Position numbers and translations under genes: made by a program. Below the pieces are notes generated by a model. That model saw only the letters and a list, made by a program, of their open reading frames with translations. It was not told the DNA's origin and did not search any database. This document shows positions 1 through 8,328 of a stretch of 33,740 nucleotides of DNA, piece by piece. Location of the stretch: positions 80,090 to 113,829 of the forward strand of contig NZ_SDKD01000019.1 of the NCBI RefSeq assembly GCF_004521915.1, read 5' to 3'. The stretch's first letter is position 1; every line of letters starts with the position of its first letter. Source of the DNA: Brevibacillus migulae. Lineage in GTDB: Bacteria; Bacillota; Bacilli; Brevibacillales; Brevibacillaceae.

Positions 1-9
1 CAAAACAAA

Positions 10-37
10 AAGGCTCCGCCAAAAGCTTAGCGAAGCC
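10..37 (-). terminator. Hairpin terminator after the first gene; copy A of a dispersed repeat
   Basis: Read on the minus strand, an imperfect GC-rich hairpin (GGCT-CGC pairing with GCG-AGCC) is followed by TTTTTG, just after the stop of the minus-strand gene at 45. It therefore looks like an intrinsic terminator. The same 28-nt sequence recurs at 12929-12956 with three differences. Confidence 0.55.
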
Positions 38-44
38 ATTTGTT

Positions 45-566
45 TTACAAATCACGCAGATCCTGCGCAGATATCCCTTGCTCCAGTGCAAACTCGAAGT
101 CCTCAATATCGTAAAACTGAACCGGAATCAAGTATTCCAGCAAACGATCCTGCCAATCCGGCTGATCGGTCAAAATGGGAGCTTCAAAGTGAATCGCGGA
201 CAGCATTTGTTCCGTTTCGATCGGGTCAAACAGCTCTCCCCACATCGCGTTGTCATCAGCACGGATCAGCGTCAAGGTTACCCCGTTCTGAAAGGGCAGG
301 GAAACCGTAGACATCGGCGCGATGAGATGCTTCTCGCATTTTTTGCGGGTGAACGGATCCTGGAAAAACTGAACCATTTCTTTCATGATATTTCGTACAT
401 GCTTATCATCATCCGGATCGAGCATGATCGGCTCGGGCAAGTGGATTAATTCCTCTAATTCATAGACCGTAGTGATGGGAATGAGATACTCCACAGGATG
501 AGCGGGGGTCATTAATTCCCCATATATCGCCAGCATGACGGCTTCGATAACGAATTGTTTCGCCAT
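45..566 (-). CDS. Conserved hypothetical protein, 173 aa
   Basis: I do not recognise a named domain. The protein is acidic and compact, begins MAKQFVIEAVMLAIYGEL and has no signal peptide or membrane segment. It contains the phrases GELMTPAHPVEYLIP and GELFDPIETEQML, which look like two related halves, and ends in an acidic helix. An upstream in-frame start at 593 exists. I chose the ATG at 566 because GAGGGG lies about 7 nt before it, while the longer form has no clear ribosome site. It is a single gene that ends at the terminator at 10-37; its neighbour coaA starts its own unit. Function is unknown; coding status is well supported by length and the ribosome binding site. Confidence 0.75.
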   Translation of the reverse strand: MAKQFVIEAVMLAIYGELMTPAHPVEYLIPITTVYELEELIHLPEPIMLDPDDDKHVRNIMKEMVQFFQDPFTRKKCEKHLIAPMSTVSLPFQNGVTLTLIRADDNAMWGELFDPIETEQMLSAIHFEAPILTDQPDWQDRLLEYLIPVQFYDIEDFEFALEQGISAQDLRDL

Positions 567-640
567 ATCGACACCCCTCCTCGTTACCATCATACTGAAA
601 TCCGTTCATGGCAACAACCTTTGTCCGCCTACTGCATCGT

Positions 641-1591
641 TTATATTTTGCGCAGCTTGATGGAGGAGACGAGGTGATTGGAGCCCTTCTCCAGAATGAG
701 CTGCGCCCGTGTTTTGGTAGGAAGAATATTTTCGCGCAGGTTGACCGCGTTGATGTCAAACCAGATCTGCAGAGCCGTTTGGCTGGATTCTTCGTCGGTC
801 AACGAGGAATACCGGTGAAAATAGGATAGCGGATTCTTGAATGCCGTATTGCGCAAAATTTTGAAACGATCCACGTACCATTGGGTAATGTCCGATTCTT
901 TGGCATCCACGTACAGCGAGAAATCAAAAAAGTCCGAGACATAGACACGCGGCCCTTTTGCAGAAGAAGCGTCGGCCGAAGCGGTCTGCAGGACATTCAG
1001 CCCTTCCACAATGACAATGTCCGGCTGCTCCACGACTTGAAATTCATCCGGCACGATGTCATATGCCAGGTGAGAGTAGACCGGTGCGACCGCCTTCGTA
1101 CGCCCGGATTTCACATCGGCTAAAAAGCGAATCAGCTTACGGATATCGTAGCTTTCCGGGAAACCTTTGCGTTTCATCAAACCGCGCTGCTCCAGGATTC
1201 GGTTCGGATAAAGGAAGCCATCGGTGGTGACCAGGTCAACCTTGGGTGTATTGGGCCATTGGGAAAGCAGCGCTTGCAGGATCCGTGCAGTCGTACTCTT
1301 GCCCACTGCGACACTGCCGGCAATCCCGATGACATACGGCACCTTTCCGGCTTTGCTCCCTAAAAACGTAGAGGTGGCCTTGTACAATTCCTGGGTAGCC
1401 TCCACATATAAATTCAATAAACGGGATAATGGCAAATAAATATCGGAAATCTCATCGAGAGACAGATGTTCATTGATCCCCTGCAGCTGCTTCACTTCAG
1501 CTTCGGAGAGCGACAATGGAGTAGAGGCACGAAGCTGTCTCCATTCTTCGCGAGTAAAATGAATATAAGGCGAAAAGCTGTTTGTCGTCAT
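641..1591 (-). CDS. coaA: Pantothenate kinase, type I (CoaA)
   Basis: Phosphorylates pantothenate with ATP, the first committed step of coenzyme A synthesis, in the cytoplasm. The P-loop GSVAVGKST is centred on Lys98, and the family-typical stretches TTDGFLYPN, KGFPESYD and IVEGLNVLQ are all present in order. At 316 aa it matches the usual bacterial type I length. An in-frame extension to 1636 runs through a terminator hairpin (1611-1634), so I prefer the ATG at 1591, which has GGAGG 11 nt upstream. Being type I, it should be feedback-inhibited by CoA, unlike the type III enzyme (CoaX) that many Bacillales also carry; this is family knowledge, not visible here. It is monocistronic as far as can be seen. 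Confidence 0.95.
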   Translation of the reverse strand: MTTNSFSPYIHFTREEWRQLRASTPLSLSEAEVKQLQGINEHLSLDEISDIYLPLSRLLNLYVEATQELYKATSTFLGSKAGKVPYVIGIAGSVAVGKSTTARILQALLSQWPNTPKVDLVTTDGFLYPNRILEQRGLMKRKGFPESYDIRKLIRFLADVKSGRTKAVAPVYSHLAYDIVPDEFQVVEQPDIVIVEGLNVLQTASADASSAKGPRVYVSDFFDFSLYVDAKESDITQWYVDRFKILRNTAFKNPLSYFHRYSSLTDEESSQTALQIWFDINAVNLRENILPTKTRAQLILEKGSNHLVSSIKLRKI

Positions 1592-1610
1592 TAGATAAAT
1601 AGCCTCCACA

Positions 1611-1634
1611 TAAAAAAGCCCCCAGATAAGGGGC
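1611..1634 (-). terminator. Intrinsic terminator of the HD-GYP gene
   Basis: On the minus strand GCCCC-TTATCT-GGGGGC is followed by six T, 70 nt after the stop of the HD-GYP gene and just before coaA. It separates the two transcription units and argues against the long coaA start. Confidence 0.75.
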
Positions 1635-1704
1635 ATGACTGGTTACTCACATCATAGCATATTGCACGGGTTTTTTGCTTCATGAAAAAATGAAGAAGTG
1701 CTGC

Positions 1705-2793
1705 TTACAACGTTTTTGTAATTGTGAGTTTGATATGTTCTTTCGCCCGCAAATCAATCTCATAGGGGGAACGGACAGATGTGCCGTCCGGTTCTGAAAT
1801 GACGCGGATCGTAGGGCGATGTGGAGCCAAAGAATCAATCGACGATACGACGCCTATTTGTCCCGTACTTAACAGAACGGTTGAAGCAATCGGGTAAACA
1901 GCCACATGATTCAAGAATATTTTGACCAATTCATGATCAAATTGGCTGTTTCCGGAAGCAAACAGGAACTCTGTCGCTTCATTGGGCGAGTAGCCATGGC
2001 GGAATGGTCGCGGAGACGTAAGGGCGTCATACACGTCCGCGATGGCCACGATTTGCGCGTATTCATGGATAGCACTTGCTGATAATTGCCGCGGGTACCC
2101 CGTGCCATCAAAACGCTCATGGTGCTGAAGCGCACAATGAGCCGATAGCAAGGAAATGTCGTGCTGGGCACGCAGCAGATTAAATCCGTCTTCGGTGTGG
2201 CTATGTACACGTTTGCGTTCTTCTTCCGTAAGCGGGGACTTTTTATTCCAGAGCTCTTTGGGGATTTGGGTCATCCCGATGTCAAACAGGAGCGCCCCAA
2301 CCCCGAGCTCGAGGAGCTGGTTCTGGTTATAGCCTTTTGCCAGGCCGATCAGTCCGGACAGAATCGAGACATTGACGGCGTGGTGAAAAAAATAACCGTC
2401 TGCGACATGCAGATGGCTCAAGCTGACCAGAATATCCTTGCGATTGCTCAGGTCCCCAAGAATTTCACCGAACACTTTGCGAAACGTGCTGCCCAGATTC
2501 GGGAGGGAAGTGCGTCTTTCCAAAACAGGCTGATCGATTAATCCCGTCATGGTGCGATACACGCTGTCCACCGCACGCTTCCGGGTCTCATCGCGGATCA
2601 CGTCCTCCGGAATGATATCCTCGGTATGCTTGTCCTCGATATATACCGTGTCAATCCCCAGGTTCATCAAGCGATCGATGTACCGGGCTGTAAGCTCCAT
2701 GCCGCTTCCCAAAAGGACGTTTCCGTTTTCCAGGAAAATCGTTTTGGCAATGACATCACCCGGCTTCACGGATTGGATATGCAGTTTTTTCAT
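1705..2793 (-). CDS. HD-GYP domain protein (putative c-di-GMP phosphodiesterase, variant active site)
   Basis: 362 aa. Residues 1-60 form an N-terminal region with a lysine-rich start and KPGDVIAKTIF, of the type often seen before HD-GYP domains in Bacillales. The HD-GYP domain spans roughly 125-300, with HHERFDGTGYP (GYP at 232-234) and IADVYDALTS intact, and a C-terminal extension of about 70 residues follows. The signature HD is altered: where the family has LLHDIGK, this protein reads LLFDIGMT, so His is Phe170 (Asp171 kept) and Lys is Met. Family members hydrolyse cyclic di-GMP with a bi- or trinuclear metal site. Loss of one metal-binding His suggests altered or lost catalysis, which is inference. 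It has its own promoter at 2851-2879 and terminator. Confidence 0.85.
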   Translation of the reverse strand: MKKLHIQSVKPGDVIAKTIFLENGNVLLGSGMELTARYIDRLMNLGIDTVYIEDKHTEDIIPEDVIRDETRKRAVDSVYRTMTGLIDQPVLERRTSLPNLGSTFRKVFGEILGDLSNRKDILVSLSHLHVADGYFFHHAVNVSILSGLIGLAKGYNQNQLLELGVGALLFDIGMTQIPKELWNKKSPLTEEERKRVHSHTEDGFNLLRAQHDISLLSAHCALQHHERFDGTGYPRQLSASAIHEYAQIVAIADVYDALTSPRPFRHGYSPNEATEFLFASGNSQFDHELVKIFLNHVAVYPIASTVLLSTGQIGVVSSIDSLAPHRPTIRVISEPDGTSVRSPYEIDLRAKEHIKLTITKTL

Positions 2794-2850
2794 GCTGATT
2801 TCCCTACCTTTGCGTCGGTTCGTGAATGCGTTTTCATACGGAATAGGTAG

Positions 2851-2879
2851 AGTATACCATGTATTTGGAAAATTGGCAG
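2851..2879 (-). promoter_or_regulatory. Sigma-A-type promoter for the HD-GYP gene
   Basis: Minus strand: -35 CTGCCA (2874-2879), 17-bp spacer, -10 TATACT (2851-2856). Transcription would start about 50 nt before the ATG at 2793. Confidence 0.6.
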
Positions 2880-2883
2880 TTTC

Positions 2884-3507
2884 TTATTCCGCAGAGATAC
2901 TACGATCTGCCCGCGTAAACCAGCGCAGCGGGTTTAACGACAGACGAGGCTGATGTTTTTCATAACGCTGTTTGCGCCGGGTCAAGCGTTGCTGCATCAG
3001 GTCCATTTCAAAAGTAACGCGGCGCATCTCCAGACGCAGCGATTCTTGCATCTCTTCAATGTCTGCTATTTTTTGCAGGATAGTAGATTGCATCTGTTGG
3101 AAGGTAGAGAGGGCTGCCATTTCTTTTTGGAACTGTAAAAGCGTTTCCTGCACCGTAAACTCCAGTTCGTGAAGAGAGACTGATTGAACAGAGCGGTCTG
3201 CCGCAATGGTTATGGCCGCTTCATCAGCTGCGGTCAATTCGCCTGCTGTCGCGATTTCCTCGGGAAGCTTTCCTTCCTCGATCAATTGTCGCTGAATATC
3301 ACGCAGGGAAGCATTTCCCGCATCTTTCCGCTCCTTTACCTCCTTCAAGAGGGCGAAGCCGTGCTCGCTGATCAAATAGTGACCTTGTGGATTCTTTTGC
3401 CGCTCATGCTCGGGCACGAACATCTCCAGCCAGTTGCGCAAAGTGCGTACGTGAACATCGAGGCGGTCCGCCACCTCTTTGGAAGCCATCCATACTTGTA
3501 CATCCAT
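2884..3507 (-). CDS. MerR/RacA-like DNA-binding coiled-coil protein
   Basis: 207 aa. Residues 5-60 form a winged-helix/MerR-type HTH (ASKEVADRLDVHVRTLRNWL, then GHYLISEHG). A linker follows, and residues about 115-185 are a charged, heptad-like coiled coil (EFTVQETLLQFQKEMAALS and onward), ending in a basic tail with LNPLRWF. This order resembles Bacillus RacA, the sporulation protein that binds chromosomal repeats and anchors the origin region to the pole via DivIVA. A generic MerR-family regulator of unknown role is the alternative. I chose the ATG at 3507 because GAGGAG lies 8 nt upstream; the GTG at 3516 lies inside that ribosome site. Expression is probably from the extended -10 promoter at 3555-3583. 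Confidence 0.7.
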   Translation of the reverse strand: MDVQVWMASKEVADRLDVHVRTLRNWLEMFVPEHERQKNPQGHYLISEHGFALLKEVKERKDAGNASLRDIQRQLIEEGKLPEEIATAGELTAADEAAITIAADRSVQSVSLHELEFTVQETLLQFQKEMAALSTFQQMQSTILQKIADIEEMQESLRLEMRRVTFEMDLMQQRLTRRKQRYEKHQPRLSLNPLRWFTRADRSISAE

Positions 3508-3554
3508 CCCAATCACTCCTCACGAGAGAATCTGAGAGATTACTAGCTAGCGAC

Positions 3555-3583
3555 ATTATAGCACCATTTTTTCCGGGCAATCG
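3555..3583 (-). promoter_or_regulatory. Extended -10 promoter for the RacA-like gene
   Basis: Minus strand: perfect TATAAT (3555-3560) preceded by TGC, giving an extended -10. The -35 position (CGATTG, 3578-3583) is poor, as is usual for extended -10 promoters. Confidence 0.5.
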
Positions 3584-3790
3584 AAAATCGACAAAGGTTC
3601 TAAAAAGTAGTGTCGATTCGCGCAAAATGGACAGGCTCTCGGCGTTTTTGTCAAAACATAGGGAAAGCCGACAGTCTTCCCGGCATTTCGCCCTCCGCGT
3701 GATGGTTGGCTGTTTTCCACATAATGCCGGTTGGACACGCGTACAATGGGAAAAGATGTCCAAAGATCAGGTAGGAATGAGGGGAAATCG

Positions 3791-4528
3791 GTGGAGTGGC
3801 TGCAAGCACCAACACTGGCTCTGATGATTGCTGTTCTTGCGGCAAGCGGCTTGGGCGGATTATTGATCCTCCTGCGCCGCAGCTGGTCGCATGGAGCGTT
3901 GACGATGATGATCAGTACAGGAGGAGGGTTGCTGTTAGCCATTACCCTCTTGGATCTGCTGCCCCATAGCATCAGCGGAAAGGGGGAAGCATTCATTCCG
4001 CTGGTGCTGCTGGGATTTTCCTCCTTGCTGGTGTTTGATTTGATCAGAGGGAAAGAAGAGCGGGACGGGGTAAACGGGGTTTATGGCGTCTATGCAGGAA
4101 TGTTCGTACATGCATGCATGGAAGGGATGTCCCTCATGGCGAGTTACCGGGTGGATGTGCAGCTTGGCGTATCCTTGCTGGCGGCCATGATGATTCATAA
4201 AATTCCGGATGGGGTTACTGTTGCCTCGTTATTTTTGGCGGCCACACGCAGACGATTCATTGCGTTTTTGGCATCGGCTTCATTAGGGATCGCCACGCTG
4301 CTCGGAATGATACTGATGGCAGTCGCGGAAGCTTGGCTGTCCGCACGTTGGTCGCATGCCATCCTTGCGTTGACGGCAGGGATTTTCTTATATGTGTCGA
4401 CCAGTCATCTCGTGCCCATGGTGCGCAGGAGCGGTGGACTGCAGGCAGGCTTTAGTTTTTTTGCCGCGATTCTCGTCTATATGCTGGTCATGTTGTTGAC
4501 GGATGGCGGCTCACATTCGCATGCATAG
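3791..4528 (+). CDS. ZIP-family metal transporter
   Basis: 245 aa from the GTG at 3791 (GAGGGG 6 nt upstream); longer in-frame starts at 3731 and 3746 lack a ribosome site. About eight hydrophobic segments are visible. Segment 4 carries HACMEG (His107, Glu111) and segment 5 HKIPDG (His136, Asp140), the paired metal-ligand motifs of ZIP proteins. The short loop before segment 4 is charged (GKEERDG), and the C-terminus ends in SHSHA. ZIP proteins move Zn, Fe or Mn into the cytosol. Substrate cannot be read from the sequence. The gene stands alone between divergent racA-like and a small gene. Confidence 0.85.
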   Translation: MEWLQAPTLALMIAVLAASGLGGLLILLRRSWSHGALTMMISTGGGLLLAITLLDLLPHSISGKGEAFIPLVLLGFSSLLVFDLIRGKEERDGVNGVYGVYAGMFVHACMEGMSLMASYRVDVQLGVSLLAAMMIHKIPDGVTVASLFLAATRRRFIAFLASASLGIATLLGMILMAVAEAWLSARWSHAILALTAGIFLYVSTSHLVPMVRRSGGLQAGFSFFAAILVYMLVMLLTDGGSHSHA

Positions 4529-4592
4529 AAGCACTCCTATGATTCCATGCTAAAAGCAAACTGTGAATCTTGTTAAAAAGAGGAGTGTATGC

Positions 4593-4772
4593 ATGATGGA
4601 AACCGGTCAATTTCCCGAGCAAAACCAAGCGGAGGGGCAGGTTCATATGCAAGCTGAACTGCCAACGGTAGGAACACCGCTCAATCCGGTTGAAGAGGCA
4701 TGGGCCTTTGATCAGAATGCGGGCGCAGCTCCGGTAGATCAATTGGCCAGCAGCATGCAGCAGGGAGAATAG
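4593..4772 (+). CDS. Small acidic hydrophilic protein, 59 aa
   Basis: Begins MMETGQFPEQNQAEG, is rich in Gln, Glu, Ala and Pro, and has no Cys, signal peptide or membrane segment. AGGAG lies 7 nt before the ATG, which makes translation likely. The protein looks intrinsically disordered. Its neighbours (ZIP transporter, fabI) give no functional hint, and fabI has its own promoter downstream. Function is unknown. Confidence 0.6.
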   Translation: MMETGQFPEQNQAEGQVHMQAELPTVGTPLNPVEEAWAFDQNAGAAPVDQLASSMQQGE

Positions 4773-4822
4773 CAGGATCCAGTAACGGTTTCCCCCCATT
4801 CGCTTTTTCCCCATACTTGTCC

Positions 4823-4851
4823 TCGTCACTGCGGGCAATATCGGTTATAAT
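4823..4851 (+). promoter_or_regulatory. Sigma-A promoter of fabI
   Basis: -35 TCGTCA (4823-4828), 17-bp spacer, perfect -10 TATAAT (4846-4851). The predicted transcript start near 4858 cuts through the ribosome site of the ATG at 4866 and so supports the ATG at 4887. No FapR-type operator was recognised. Confidence 0.7.
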
Positions 4852-4886
4852 GGCAAGGGAGAAAAATGGAAAAGGGGTCGAAACAG

Positions 4887-5663
4887 ATGGATACCTTGTT
4901 AAAAGGAAAAAATATTCTCATCATGGGTGTTGCCAACCACCGCAGTATCGCGTGGGGGATCGCGCAGTCACTTTCAAAAGCAGGAGCGAACCTGATCTTT
5001 ACCTACCAAGGCGAGCGACTGCGTGACAACGTGGCAAAATTGGCGGAAACCTTGGATCAACCGGAAATGATCCTGATTGACTGCGATGTCACAAAGGATG
5101 AAGAAGTCGCTGCTGCGTTTGCACAAATCAAGGAAAAGGTAGGCGTGCTGCACGGAGTAGCCCATTGCATCGCGTTTGCCAAAAAAGAAGAGCTCGAAGG
5201 GGAGTTTGTGAACACCTCCCGCGATGGCTATGCATTGGCACAAGACATCAGCGCTTATTCCCTGGTAGCGGTTGCGAGAGAAGCTCGTCCGCTGATGACA
5301 GAAGGCGGCAGCATCGTGACCCTGACCTACCTCGGTGGCGAGCGCGTGGTGACGAACTACAATGTCATGGGTGTCGCCAAAGCAGCATTGGATGCCAGCA
5401 TGCGTTATCTGGCAGCAGATCTGGGCAAAGAAAACATCCGCGTCAACGCGATCTCCGCAGGACCGATCCGCACGTTGGCGGCAAAAGGGATCAGCAACTT
5501 CAACGCGATCACCAAGGAAATCGAGGAAAAAGCGCCGCTTCGCCGCATGATTGACCAAAGCGAAGTGGGAGATTCCGCGCTTTTCCTGTTCAGTCATTTG
5601 TCCCGCGGTATTACCGGGGAAATCATTCACGTCGATGCTGGCTACAGCATTATGGGTCGATAA
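4887..5663 (+). CDS. fabI: Enoyl-[acyl-carrier-protein] reductase (NADH) FabI
   Basis: 258 aa. Reduces trans-2-enoyl-ACP to acyl-ACP in the last step of each fatty acid elongation cycle. The N-terminal nucleotide site is MGVANHRSIAWGIA, and the catalytic Tyr158-x6-Lys165 lies in NYNVMGVAK, with the family-typical TYLGGERV before it and SAGPIRTLAAKGI after it. This is the classic short-chain dehydrogenase type that triclosan inhibits (family knowledge). The start at 4887 has AAAAGGGG upstream and gives the same length as Bacillus FabI; an ATG at 4866 is possible but conflicts with the promoter. A strong hairpin terminator follows at 5677-5727. Confidence 0.96.
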   Translation: MDTLLKGKNILIMGVANHRSIAWGIAQSLSKAGANLIFTYQGERLRDNVAKLAETLDQPEMILIDCDVTKDEEVAAAFAQIKEKVGVLHGVAHCIAFAKKEELEGEFVNTSRDGYALAQDISAYSLVAVAREARPLMTEGGSIVTLTYLGGERVVTNYNVMGVAKAALDASMRYLAADLGKENIRVNAISAGPIRTLAAKGISNFNAITKEIEEKAPLRRMIDQSEVGDSALFLFSHLSRGITGEIIHVDAGYSIMGR

Positions 5664-5676
5664 AAGAAATGGCATA

Positions 5677-5727
5677 AAAAGCTCCTTCCTGCGGCATCTT
5701 AGAAAAAAGAGGCAGGAAGGAGCTTTT
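5677..5727 (+). terminator. Strong intrinsic terminator of fabI
   Basis: A perfect 16-bp stem (5677-5692 with 5712-5727) with a 19-nt loop, ending in TTTT. The outer ends are A/T runs, so it could also work on the minus strand for the helicase gene that ends at 5827. The right arm also contains GGAAGGAG, which sits as a ribosome site for the small ORF at 5731. Confidence 0.85.
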
Positions 5728-5730
5728 CTC

Positions 5731-5904
5731 ATGCTGTATCCGATTATTACTTCCTATGAAGAAATGCTGCATTACTTGGGACGCTTTGATTATTTGATTC
5801 CCCCAGATTCAGGAGCACCGGAGGAATCAGCGCCCCATCTCGGAAATGAAGCGGGAGACACGGGTTTTTCTGCTGAACCGATTCTGGGGAATTCCAATAC
5901 ATAA
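5731..5904 (+). CDS. Possible small protein, 57 aa, overlapping the helicase 3' end
   Basis: ATG at 5731 with GGAAGGAG 8-9 nt upstream. It begins MLYPIITSYEEMLHYLGRF, which looks protein-like (alternating aromatic and acidic residues). The last third (beyond 5827) is antisense to the UvrD-like gene and reads less like protein. The ribosome site lies inside the fabI terminator hairpin. It may be a real small gene or a chance ORF. Confidence 0.3.
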   Translation: MLYPIITSYEEMLHYLGRFDYLIPPDSGAPEESAPHLGNEAGDTGFSAEPILGNSNT

Positions 5905-8124
5905 CTGGCGCTTTGCGCGCGTAATCGCGACGTACATCAAGCGTCTTTCTTCCTCGAGGGCGAGGGAATTCCCCTTGCGCGATTCATCGAGTGCATACTC
6001 ATGTGGCAGTGCACCCTCGACGAGATCAGGGAGGAAGACCGTATCAAACTCGAGTCCTTTTGCTCGATGGATACTTAAAATCTGCACACTATCATCTAGC
6101 GTGGGAGCCAGTTTTCGCCACGCTTTTTCCTTTTGATTCATTTCCTCGATATGGGCGAGAAATTCTGGCAGCGTCGCATGCCGTCTTGCGGTGACCAGCA
6201 GTTGCTGCAATTCGTCGCTGGCCCGATTTTTCGCCGGTCCGGACTTTTCTTTGTTCCGCTTTTTCACATACTCACGCAGCTTGCCGTCCTCGAAAATAAG
6301 CTCCAGCGCCTGGGCGGGCGTACATCCAGGAAGATCCTTGAGCAGGTCGGCGATCTTTTGCAGATGGCTGCGCTGATATCCCTTCAAATGGGGGAGACGG
6401 GGCAATACATCCACCAGCGGCGCATCATCGAGAATCGACTGGCTGCGCAGCACATTCCACTGCTCCTGCGAAAGATACAAGGTGGAAAGGATCTCCCGCA
6501 TGGCGCTCGCATCATCGCGATTCAAAGCGAGCTTCAGGTAATTCAAGGCCCAGCGTACGGCTTGCTTTTCATAGAAGGGTTCTTCCTCCTGTACAAAGCG
6601 AAAAGGCAGATTGGCCTCCATCATCCGTTCCAAAATCGGCCTTGCAGATTCGTTGGTCCGCAGCAAGATGGCGAACTGCCGCAATGACGCTCCTTTTTCC
6701 TTCTGCACACAGATTTCATCGACGATGCGGGAAGCCTGCTCCTCTTCGTCTGCAGGGTAAAAAAGATACGTGTCTCCTTCTTCTGGATGAAAGGACTTGA
6801 TATCCTTTTTCCACCGCGAGCGATTATTGCCGATCAAGGAATAGCCGAGACTGACGATCGAGGAACGCGACCGGAAATTGACCTCCAGCGTAATCGTCTC
6901 CGCTGCCGGATAATCCTTGGTAAAGCCCAGGATGTATTGCGGGTCGCTGCCGCGAAAGCCGTAGATGGACTGATCGTCATCGCCGACCACGCACAGATTG
7001 TTTTGCGGTGCGGCCAGCAGCTTGATTGTTTCATACTGGATTCGGTTAATATCCTGGAACTCATCGATCATGAGGTAGTGGATGCGCTCTTGATAACGGC
7101 GCAGCACATCCGGATCCTCGGTCAGCAGCTGATAGCAGCCGCTGAGCATATCATCGAAATCAAACCAACCGCTTCTGCGTTTCGCTTCTTCATAGAGCGG
7201 AAAGAGGAGCTGTGCGCGCCTGATTTCCTCGCTGTCCGGAGCAAGGGCGGCCGCCTGCGAAGGGGAGAGGGATTCATTTTTCCAGCGGCTGACCAGATCC
7301 AATGCTTCATCAAATTCACTCTCTTTTTGAAAAGAAAGCTCTGTATGCTGGAGCAAGCCGGATTCCTGGAGCAAGCGCCGTTTTTGCCAATTTTGTTTCA
7401 GAAGCTTCTTCTGGTCCCACTGCTGCGGCCTGTGGTGCTGAAGCATGCGATAAAAGATCGAGTGAAAGGTTCCGGTGACCAAGCTGGCCGCTTGCTGTCG
7501 GGACAGGCGGGCAGCCAGCCGCACCTTCAGCTCCTCAGCTGCTTTGGTGGTAAAGGTGACCACCATGATATGGCGTGGATCCACGCCTTTTTCCGCGATC
7601 AGGTGGCTTGTCCGCTCCGTCATGACCCTTGTCTTGCCGCTACCTGCGCCGGCCAAAATGAGCAGAGGCCCGTCCGTTTTATGCACCGCGCGCAGCTGAT
7701 GAGGATGTAGGCTCTCTTCCTCGTCTCTGGACCAGGCAGGGATCGCGAACCGCGGAGTGAGACGCTCGCGAAATTCCTGCGGCTTCGCGGGTGTCTGCAT
7801 CTGTTCGTCCTGGCTGGTAATCGCACGGCTTTTGGGGAGGCGAAAAGAGCCAATCCGTACCTCGCTTGCTGCCGCTGTTTCCTGTTTCGCCTCCGATACA
7901 ACAGCCGGTACAGGCACCTCTTCGGGCGACAGCCCGTGACAATCGGAGGCGGACACATGGACGAAATGCGGGTCGACGCTGATCCCCGCGAGCAGACGCA
8001 GTGGCTGTGCGCATCGTGGACAACGGAGCTTGCCCTGTGCACTGAGCGTACGCCAATCAGGGATTCGCTCGTATGTATGTTCTTGGATGATGATGGTTTC
8101 CCCATCAGTGATGGCTACTTTCAT
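5827..8124 (-). CDS. UvrD/Rep-family DNA helicase (YjcD-like) with N-terminal zinc finger
   Basis: 765 aa superfamily 1A helicase. Motif I is ILAGAGSGKTRVM (Lys164), motif Ia is VVTFTTKAAEEL, motif II is DEFQDINRIQ, motif III is VVGDDDQSIYGFRGS, motif IV is LEVNFRS, motif V is SIHRAKGLEFD and motif VI is YVAITRAK. Residues 1-70 form an extra module with Cys35-x2-Cys38, His53-x2-His56 and Cys62, resembling the N-terminal zinc finger of CoiA-type competence proteins. Length and architecture fit Bacillus YjcD, whose role is not well defined. Family members unwind DNA 3'-to-5' in repair and replication restart. Start ATG 8124 has AGAGGTG upstream. It is convergent with fabI. Confidence 0.9.
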   Translation of the reverse strand: MKVAITDGETIIIQEHTYERIPDWRTLSAQGKLRCPRCAQPLRLLAGISVDPHFVHVSASDCHGLSPEEVPVPAVVSEAKQETAAASEVRIGSFRLPKSRAITSQDEQMQTPAKPQEFRERLTPRFAIPAWSRDEEESLHPHQLRAVHKTDGPLLILAGAGSGKTRVMTERTSHLIAEKGVDPRHIMVVTFTTKAAEELKVRLAARLSRQQAASLVTGTFHSIFYRMLQHHRPQQWDQKKLLKQNWQKRRLLQESGLLQHTELSFQKESEFDEALDLVSRWKNESLSPSQAAALAPDSEEIRRAQLLFPLYEEAKRRSGWFDFDDMLSGCYQLLTEDPDVLRRYQERIHYLMIDEFQDINRIQYETIKLLAAPQNNLCVVGDDDQSIYGFRGSDPQYILGFTKDYPAAETITLEVNFRSRSSIVSLGYSLIGNNRSRWKKDIKSFHPEEGDTYLFYPADEEEQASRIVDEICVQKEKGASLRQFAILLRTNESARPILERMMEANLPFRFVQEEEPFYEKQAVRWALNYLKLALNRDDASAMREILSTLYLSQEQWNVLRSQSILDDAPLVDVLPRLPHLKGYQRSHLQKIADLLKDLPGCTPAQALELIFEDGKLREYVKKRNKEKSGPAKNRASDELQQLLVTARRHATLPEFLAHIEEMNQKEKAWRKLAPTLDDSVQILSIHRAKGLEFDTVFLPDLVEGALPHEYALDESRKGNSLALEEERRLMYVAITRAKRQLCIGIPQNRFSRKTRVSRFISEMGR

Positions 8125-8276
8125 TGCTACACCTCTTACAAGACTCTTACGTGTTTTGGCGCATACAGAGTCCTTTGTTTCCTAACCGTTCGTAAAGAAA
8201 AGCCTCTCTCATCGTACCAGATACCCCGGCAGATGTAAGGGCTTGACGGCATGATTTCGGTATGGGCCGCACATGG

Positions 8277-8312
8277 AAAACGGAGCCGCTCTGTGAAAAG
8301 AGGGGCTCCGCT
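8277..8312 (-). terminator. Intrinsic terminator of the CBS-domain gene
   Basis: A 12-bp stem with one mismatch (8281-8292 with 8299-8310) and a six-base loop, followed on the minus strand by TTTT. It lies 17 nt after the stop at 8329. Confidence 0.7.
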
Positions 8313-8328
8313 TATGTTTCATGCAAGA

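Noticed and set aside
4974..5732. 252-codon minus-strand ORF over fabI
   Set aside because: It is an exact antisense shadow of fabI with His/Cys-rich composition and no ribosome site.
6787..7710. 307-codon plus-strand ORF over the UvrD-like gene
   Set aside because: It is antisense to conserved helicase motifs; no ribosome site or family match.
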